Of a stretch of 64,000 nt of DNA, positions 58,899 through 64,000 are shown in pieces. Every line of letters starts with the position of its first letter. Positions within the stretch are counted from its first letter, which is position 1. Source of the stretch: Caldalkalibacillus uzonensis (GTDB lineage: Bacteria > Bacillota > Bacilli > Caldalkalibacillales > Caldalkalibacillaceae); the NCBI RefSeq assembly GCF_030814135.1, contig NZ_JAUSUQ010000003.1:283180-347179 (forward strand). The letters are read 5' to 3'. Under the pieces are notes generated by a model. The model saw nothing but the letters and a program-made list of their open reading frames with translations. It was not told the DNA's origin and made no database searches. Position numbers and translations under genes: made by a program.

Positions 58899-60055
58899 CG
58901 GTTATCATCAGCAAAGGGATAATGTATCTTTGCCTCGCTATTTTAATGGGATATACACTTCTTAACCTGATTCCCCCGACACGGAAACCTGTCATCCACG
59001 TTTCCCGCCGGATCATAGGAGTGGTCATCCCGTTGCTGGCCGCTGTATTATTGATCCCCATTGTTTCCTTGTCCCGTTATGTTGCACAGGAAACAGGGGA
59101 GCGGTTTTGGCCCATTTTTCAAAGCATCTTGTTTTCGTTTGAAATGGGCAAGGCCTGGCTGATTATCCTGCTGCTCTTAAGCGGTCTGGCTGTGCTTTAT
59201 TTTTCCAGGCTCATGGAGAAGTACACCTCTCTCCGCTACGTTGCTTTCTTCCTGATGCTTGGCGTTGTTTTTGCCCAGGGATGGGCCAGCCACCCTTCCT
59301 CAGTCGAAGGACTGTTGGGCTTTATTGCCCAATCGTTTCATGTTCTGGCAATCAGTCTGTGGATAGGGGGCCTGTTAATTGTAGCTTGGTTTACCCCCAG
59401 GAACACCGAGTGGCTTCCGTTTCTCTTTTGGTTTACACCACTGGCGGCAGGCTGTGTGGGCATCATGATCATCACGGGTGTGACCATGATGTCATTTATC
59501 ACACCTTACCTGGCAGAGTCCCTTATCCTGCCTTATGGACAAACGCTCTTAATTAAGCATATCCTCATTGTTCCTGTGTTGTTGTTTGGCCTGATCAATG
59601 GTTTTCTCCTGCGCCACCGCCTCAAAACTAACCCCTCATTTGCGCCACAGCGCTGGATGAGGGCTGAAAGCGGGCTGGCCCTCGGGGTGTTTGCCGTGAC
59701 AGCTTACCTGACCGAGCAAGCACCCCCACACGAAGAGATAGCCCGGACATTCCAGTTTACCGGTGCCTCTCCCTTATTCGAATGGTTTTTTCCCCAAGTC
59801 ATTGAGCCCAGCCAACTGTCGTTCGTATTCAGTTGGTGGACCCTGATCGGCCTGGTTGCTTCCCTTATCTTTATATCAATCCTTCTGCTGGGAGTAAGAG
59901 TTAAGTCAGTTCTTCTGTCTTTTGCCAGTGCTGTGCTGGTGGCGGCCAGTTTATATGTGGCCGTGATGCTATCAGTAGACATCCAGCAACCTCCTGCCGG
60001 GCAAGAAACCGGCACAACTGAGTATATCGAGTTCGGAGGTTCATTTTGCCACTAA
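58895..60055 (+). CDS. copD: CopD-family copper transport membrane protein
   Basis: A 386-residue protein with about eight membrane helices. FHVLAISLWIGGLLI is the conserved CopD helix with a histidine, and a further LIKHILIVPVLL helix follows. B. subtilis YcnJ carries CopC and CopD fused; here they are two genes with an ATGA overlap and a GGAGG site. The role is copper import or supply across the membrane (family-level). It ends in a four-base tail-to-tail overlap with the FhuF-like gene. Confidence 0.86.
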   Translation: MTVIISKGIMYLCLAILMGYTLLNLIPPTRKPVIHVSRRIIGVVIPLLAAVLLIPIVSLSRYVAQETGERFWPIFQSILFSFEMGKAWLIILLLLSGLAVLYFSRLMEKYTSLRYVAFFLMLGVVFAQGWASHPSSVEGLLGFIAQSFHVLAISLWIGGLLIVAWFTPRNTEWLPFLFWFTPLAAGCVGIMIITGVTMMSFITPYLAESLILPYGQTLLIKHILIVPVLLFGLINGFLLRHRLKTNPSFAPQRWMRAESGLALGVFAVTAYLTEQAPPHEEIARTFQFTGASPLFEWFFPQVIEPSQLSFVFSWWTLIGLVASLIFISILLLGVRVKSVLLSFASAVLVAASLYVAVMLSVDIQQPPAGQETGTTEYIEFGGSFCH

Positions 60056-60819
60056 CATGAATTGCAAGCGCGTCTGTTGAGGCATGGGCATCCTTGACAG
60101 CGCTTGGCCCCAGGCAAACGATAATAATAACAACATGTCTTGCGTTGCCGCAGCCCTCCATCGCTTCCCTGACCTGACTCCTCCCAGTATTGAGCCAGTG
60201 GATTGTACTCCGTTCCAAATAAAGCTGCTGAGGCCGTGAGCAAAGACTGAAAGTCCTCCCGTGCCCGTTGTCTGACATCCGGCTCATCAGCCGTTAACAG
60301 GTGTTGTTCATATAACCAAATCACATACAGCGCCGTATTTTCCCACAAGACAGCCGGTGAAATGCCTGTGAGGCGGTTCAGAGCCGTCCACACTTTGGTC
60401 ACATGTTCAGCAAAAAGGGAGCGGATAAAAGCCGTACGCTGCACCTCGCGGTCAGCTGAGAGCATCAGCACCGTGCCATGGCGCAGTTTAAGCTTTGGCA
60501 GCCACATCCCTTGTTCTGCACTTGATTCCACCCAAACATTCCCGGGCCAAAGGGGGAGTAATTTGTTAAAGCGGCTCATGGCATACAAAGCCGGCACCAA
60601 GACTAAATAGCTGTAGCGTTTGGAAAATTGTGAAGCGGTCACGACCCGGGAAGGGGATCGCAACAGTTGGGATACCTCTTGTAAATAGGCTGCTAACTGC
60701 CCGGGATGCAGTAAATCACTGGCTTTAATTCCTGACGAAACCGAGTTGTGGGATAAAGGATTGTAGCGAAACCGGGCGGCAAGCACCTGTTCTTCTTCAG
60801 GCGTGAGCCGTAATCTCAT
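60052..60819 (-). CDS. fhuF: FhuF-like siderophore-iron reductase
   Basis: A 255-residue protein. The C-terminal motif [18 protein letters not shown] carries the CC-x10-C-x2-C pattern that binds the [2Fe-2S] cluster in FhuF proteins, which reduce ferric siderophores in the cytoplasm. The centre (SFA-like helices and [14 protein letters not shown]) is typical. The start is the ATG at 60819 after AAAGGAG; the frame to 60879 runs into the ATPase gene, which ends at 60797. It completes the iron operon below. Confidence 0.83.
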   Translation of the reverse strand: MRLRLTPEEEQVLAARFRYNPLSHNSVSSGIKASDLLHPGQLAAYLQEVSQLLRSPSRVVTASQFSKRYSYLVLVPALYAMSRFNKLLPLWPGNVWVESSAEQGMWLPKLKLRHGTVLMLSADREVQRTAFIRSLFAEHVTKVWTALNRLTGISPAVLWENTALYVIWLYEQHLLTADEPDVRQRAREDFQSLLTASAALFGTEYNPLAQYWEESGQGSDGGLRQRKTCCYYYRLPGAKRCQGCPCLNRRACNSC

Positions 60820-61627
60820 TGTGTCCACGTCTCCTTTGCTTTTTTCCCTTCCCATAAGGTACGCAGAGGGGTGTGCCATACAGCGGATCAGTGATTACCT
60901 GGCAGGACAAGCCGAACACTTTTTCCACCAACCCCGGCGACATGATCTGTTCAGGTTCTCCCTGGGCAAAAATCCCCTGCCGATACACAGCAATCATATA
61001 ATCGGCATACCGGCAGGCCAGGTTCAGATCATGTAAAACCATGACAATGGTTCTGCCCTCGCTCCGGTTTAAGTCATACAATAAATCCAAAATTTCTATC
61101 TGATGGGCTAGATCCAGGTAAGTAGTGGGTTCATCGAGCAAAAGAATATCGGTATCCTGGGCCAGGGACATGGCAATCCAGGCCCGCTGACGCTGCCCCC
61201 CTGATAATGAATCCACCTGCCGCTCGGCCAAATCAGTCAGATTGGTGGCGGCCAAAGCTTTCTGAACCGCCTGTTCGTCCTCTTCCGACCATTGTTTGAG
61301 CCAGCTTTGATAAGGATAACGTCCCTGCTTGACAAGCTGCAGGACAGTCAATCCTTCAGGTGCAACAGGTGTTTGGGGCAGTATGGCCATCTGTTTGGCC
61401 ACTTCTTTAGTAGACAACGAGGCAATGTTCTTGCCGTTTAACAACACCGTCCCTTCTCTCGGTTTCAACAGGCGTGCCAATGAGCGGAGCAGCGTGGATT
61501 TCCCTGATCCATTGCTTCCGATCAGCACCGTAATCCTGCCCTCAGGGATGGACAGATCCAAGTTATTAATCACTGTCGTTTCTCCGTACCCCAGGGTTAA
61601 CCTTTTGGTCTTGAGCGATGGCATAAA
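60797..61627 (-). CDS. Siderophore ABC transporter ATP-binding protein (YusV/FecE-like)
   Basis: A 276-residue ABC ATPase. Walker A is GSNGSGKST, signature LSGGQRQRA, Walker B ILLLDEP and the H-loop [13 protein letters not shown]. Length and sequence fit YusV/FhuC types, which serve one or several siderophore permeases. The ATG at 61627 follows GGGGGAG. It overlaps the FhuF-like start region by 23 bases on the same strand. Confidence 0.9.
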   Translation of the reverse strand, partial: FMPSLKTKRLTLGYGETTVINNLDLSIPEGRITVLIGSNGSGKSTLLRSLARLLKPREGTVLLNGKNIASLSTKEVAKQMAILPQTPVAPEGLTVLQLVKQGRYPYQSWLKQWSEEDEQAVQKALAATNLTDLAERQVDSLSGGQRQRAWIAMSLAQDTDILLLDEPTTYLDLAHQIEILDLLYDLNRSEGRTIVMVLHDLNLACRYADYMIAVYRQGIFAQGEPEQIMSPGLVEKVFGLSCQVITDPLYGTPLCVPYGKGKKQRRRGHNEITAHA

Positions 61628-61678
61628 ACTCTCCCCCTTTGTTCTCAAAAGTACTGCTCTTTCCTGTTTGGGCATTGT

Positions 61679-62728
61679 TTAGTGCTGACGCTGGCGAAAA
61701 AGCAAATAGATAAAATATGGTGCGCCGATGGCAGCGGTGAACACGCCAGCCGGGACCTCAAGCGGAGCAAACAGCGTGCGGGCGGCTAAGTCAGCCAACA
61801 GGACGATTAATCCCCCCATTAAAGCAGAAACAGGAATTAACACCCCGTAAGCGGATCCGACCAGGCGGCGGGCCATATGGGGGGCCATTAATCCGACAAA
61901 ACCGATGCCTCCTGCAAAAGCGACAGCACCGCCAGCCAAGGCTGTGCTCAGGGTGAGCAGAATCAGCCGCTCCTTTTGGATCGCGCTTCCCACTCCTTTG
62001 CCCACCTCGTCTCCCAATTCTTGCACATTCAGATGGCGCGTCCGGACCAAGGCCAGCACCCCCATGGCCAAAACCCAAGGCAACAAGGTGAGCACCTCCC
62101 GCCAGTTGGTGCCATGCACACTGCCTGTAATCCATATATTAGCCTCTGTAGCCCTGTAAATCGGCCCCAAAATCATCATCAACGTTGTCAAGGCCTTCAT
62201 TGCGGCAGCCAGGCCAATGCCGATCAAGACCAGCCGCAGCGGAGAAACGCCCTCCTTCCAGGCTAAGATATACACCAGAAACCCGATCAGGAAAGCACCT
62301 AAAAAAGCGGCCAGCGGCAACCAGTTGATACTCACTGTCAAGGCATTGCTCCTGTCACTAAATAGGGTAAAAAATGTGACCACAGCCACCGAAGCTCCCC
62401 CGGTAATGCCGATAATATCGGGGGAGGCCAAAGGGTTGCGAATAATCCCTTGTAAAATCGCCCCTGACACCGCCAGAGCGGCTCCAGCCAATATGGCCAG
62501 CATAATCCGCGGCAGCCGGAAGGAGGTGACCACCAGCCGCTCCATTTCCGTGCCGTAACCAAACAGGGCTTTTAACACATCGAGAGGATGAATAGCCATT
62601 TGCCCCATGCCCATGCTGACCAAGGCGGCAAACATCAGCACGACAAACAGAATGGTGATGACCCATAAGGCTTTTTTATCAAAGAGATAAGATAGGTGAC
62701 GTTTGCGCAGAATGACATATTTGCTCAT
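61679..62728 (-). CDS. FecCD-family siderophore permease (second subunit)
   Basis: A 349-residue permease with about ten membrane helices. The ISGAILQGIIRNPLASPDIIG-type N-terminal helix, the RHLNVQELGDEVGKGVG loop for the ATPase and the FVGLMAPHMARRL segment are all present. The start is the ATG at 62728, a few bases from the stop of the first permease, after AAGGGG; the 100-codon extension reads across the first permease gene and is spurious. Confidence 0.88.
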   Translation of the reverse strand: MSKYVILRKRHLSYLFDKKALWVITILFVVLMFAALVSMGMGQMAIHPLDVLKALFGYGTEMERLVVTSFRLPRIMLAILAGAALAVSGAILQGIIRNPLASPDIIGITGGASVAVVTFFTLFSDRSNALTVSINWLPLAAFLGAFLIGFLVYILAWKEGVSPLRLVLIGIGLAAAMKALTTLMMILGPIYRATEANIWITGSVHGTNWREVLTLLPWVLAMGVLALVRTRHLNVQELGDEVGKGVGSAIQKERLILLTLSTALAGGAVAFAGGIGFVGLMAPHMARRLVGSAYGVLIPVSALMGGLIVLLADLAARTLFAPLEVPAGVFTAAIGAPYFIYLLFRQRQH

Positions 62729-62730
62729 GT

Positions 62731-63735
62731 CTAACGTATCCCCTTGCGTGCCAGATAGATAAGAAAGGGCGTGCCGATCAACGCAGTCATCACCCCTACC
62801 GGAACTTCGCCAGGCATGATCACGTAGCGGGCGGCAATATCGGCAGCCAGGAGCAACATGGCTCCCAGGAAGGCACAATAGGGCAGCAGCCAACGATAAT
62901 CCACCCCGACCAGTCCCCTGGCAATATGGGGTATAACCAGCCCGACAAAGAGGATGGGGCCGGCCACAGCCACAGATCCTCCGGCCAGTAATACCACAAG
63001 GAGCACAGCCATTCCCTTCACCAGCCACACCTTTTGCCCCAACCCCCGGGCCACATCATCCCCGAGATGTAAAGCATTCATCTTAGGTGCCAGCAGCAGG
63101 GCGCCGGTCCATCCGCCCAACATGTAAGGCAGAACTGTGATCAATGCTTCCAGCTTGCGCCCTTCCACAGAGCCGGCCAGCCAAAATAGCACTTCCTCCA
63201 AGGCCCTTTCATTTAAGACCAGCAAACCCTGGGTCAAAGAGGAAAATAAAGCGGCCATGGCAGCGCCGGCCAGCGTTAATTTAATGGGTGTCAGTCCGTC
63301 ACGGCCCGCTGAACCTAGTATGTATACCACGACTGCTGAGAATGCGGCGCCAGCAAAGGCAATCCAGGTAAAGGCTGTTAACGAAGTGGTGGAAAAAACG
63401 GACACAGCCACAACAATGGCAAATCCGGCACCGGCATTGATGCCGAAGATACTGGGGTCAGCCAGCGGATTGCGGGTAATCCCCTGTAAAAGGGCTCCCG
63501 CTACAGCCAGGCTGGCCCCGACCGCTGCTGCAATCAAAGCCCGGGGCAAACGGTTTTGCTGGACAATAATATGTTCATTGGAACCGTTATATTGCGTAAA
63601 TGCTTCATAAGCCATCCCCCAGCTGATCTCCGTTAATCCATAGACGATGCTGCAGCCGATCAATATCACAACAAGAACAGCTGCTATGAATAACCCCAAA
63701 CATTTGCTATATTGACTCTGCAAGATCCCCGGCAT
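62731..63735 (-). CDS. FecCD-family siderophore permease (first subunit)
   Basis: A 334-residue permease and first gene of the second siderophore operon. It has VAGALLQGITRNPLADPSIF, the cytoplasmic ALHLGDDVARGLG loop and VAGPILFVGLVIPHIARGL. The start is the ATG at 63735, ten bases after AAGGAG; the frame to 63786 would begin inside the Fur box. No binding lipoprotein is encoded on this strand; it is probably the divergent gene just off the right edge (inference). Confidence 0.88.
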   Translation of the reverse strand: MPGILQSQYSKCLGLFIAAVLVVILIGCSIVYGLTEISWGMAYEAFTQYNGSNEHIIVQQNRLPRALIAAAVGASLAVAGALLQGITRNPLADPSIFGINAGAGFAIVVAVSVFSTTSLTAFTWIAFAGAAFSAVVVYILGSAGRDGLTPIKLTLAGAAMAALFSSLTQGLLVLNERALEEVLFWLAGSVEGRKLEALITVLPYMLGGWTGALLLAPKMNALHLGDDVARGLGQKVWLVKGMAVLLVVLLAGGSVAVAGPILFVGLVIPHIARGLVGVDYRWLLPYCAFLGAMLLLAADIAARYVIMPGEVPVGVMTALIGTPFLIYLARKGIR

Positions 63736-63757
63736 GCTGTCACAACTCCTTAGCTTT

Positions 63758-63787
63758 AGTCTAGGAGAAGTGATAATCATTGTCAAT
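63758..63787 (-). promoter_or_regulatory. Promoter with Fur box for the fecCD-type operon
   Basis: Minus-strand TTGACA (63781-63786) and TAGACT (63758-63763), 17 bases apart. The Fur box TGATAATCATTGTCA (63771-63785) matches the 7-1-7 consensus at 14 of 15 positions and covers the -35 box; a further overlapping half-site continues to about 63797. Confidence 0.85.
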
Positions 63788-63815
63788 GATAATGAGAACT
63801 TTTTTCAAAAAACCA

Positions 63816-63872
63816 TTGACAATTCCCTAGTCCAGGAGTAAGATACTGAATTGTAAATGATATTCATTTTCA
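63816..63872 (+). promoter_or_regulatory. Divergent promoter and Fur box pointing off the right edge
   Basis: TTGACA (63816-63821), 17 bases, TAAGAT (63839-63844) form a good plus-strand promoter. The Fur-like palindrome TGTAAATGATATTCATTTTCA (63852-63872) follows at the transcription start. A GGAGGTG lies at 63961-63967, but no complete start codon context is visible in the window; the gene begins beyond base 64000 or at a non-obvious codon. A siderophore-binding lipoprotein gene is the likely target. Confidence 0.75.
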
Positions 63873-64000
63873 AGTATGGTTTCCTGAACCAAAACTGACA
63901 CCAATAAAGAGCAGCGGTATGATGTCAAGAGACTAATTTGAACAAAATCGCTGCTTTAACGGAGGTGTAGCGAAAAAAGGCAATAGGAAACTAAGCCCAC

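Noticed and set aside
62729..63028. 100-codon N-terminal extension of the second FecCD permease
   Set aside because: It reads across the first permease gene in another frame and is Cys/Gly/Arg-rich nonsense; the ATG at 62728 fits family length.

Overview
The window reads as a chromosomal segment of a Bacillaceae-type Firmicute. The evidence is a complete cggR-gapA-pgk-tpiA-gpmI-eno glycolytic operon with a CggR operator, a Crh protein carrying Gln15 and Ser46, the yvcI-rapZ-yvcK-whiA-crh block, sigL/rpoN, a CtsR-boxed clpP, lipoproteins with Gram-positive signal peptides, and strong AGGAGG-type ribosome sites. A thermophilic or alkaliphilic relative such as Caldalkalibacillus is possible, but that is only a guess from overall protein flavour.

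Layout. 1-1.1 kb is decayed DNA that looks partly transposase-derived. 1.3-7.4 kb holds assorted genes: Nudix, flavin reductase, DUF456, a PstS-like protein, two membrane proteins and an aminotransferase. 7.4-13 kb is an iron island: a yclNOPQ-like siderophore (probably petrobactin) importer and an AraC/binding-protein regulator, with Fur boxes upstream of both. 13-17.5 kb has purU, a DCC-family oxidoreductase, a secreted protein with a run-on C-terminus, a nucleotidyltransferase/UPF0158 pair and a FeoB-like relic.

17.5-36.7 kb is the most striking region: a nine-gene, minus-strand operon of about 19 kb. The order is ROK repressor, two sugar ABC permeases, substrate-binding lipoprotein, a GH125-like enzyme, a GH15-like enzyme, a cytoplasmic GH31, a secreted GH31 closely resembling alpha-isomaltosyltransferase (CtsY), and a secreted GH31 with CBM35 modules resembling 6-alpha-glucosyltransferase (CtsZ). 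Together they look like a cycloalternan (cyclic tetrasaccharide) system. Extracellular starch or maltodextrin would be converted by CtsZ plus CtsY into cyclic tetrasaccharide, imported by the ABC system (its ATPase is not encoded here), and broken down inside by the cytoplasmic GH31 with the GH15-like and GH125-like enzymes. The intracellular GH31 carries an unusual N-terminal GH15-like half-barrel, and the GH15-like/GH125-like pair is not part of the layouts I know for this pathway.

36.7-44.6 kb is the glycolytic operon. CggR appears to start at a CTG codon. 44.6-50.5 kb has a frameshifted MFS transporter, a secreted hypothetical protein, sigL, tRNA-Arg(CCG), a small protein and phosphoglucomutase. 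50.6-58 kb has clpP on the plus strand, then crh, whiA, yvcK, rapZ, yvcI, trxB and a TPR protein on the minus strand. 58-60 kb is a copC-copD pair. 60-64 kb is a second Fur-regulated siderophore system (FhuF-like reductase, ATPase, two FecCD permeases). A divergent promoter with its own Fur box points off the right edge.

Start codons were re-chosen where a ribosome site, a known family length or a signal peptide decided the matter; these choices are given in each entry. All family assignments come from reading the sequence, without database searches.
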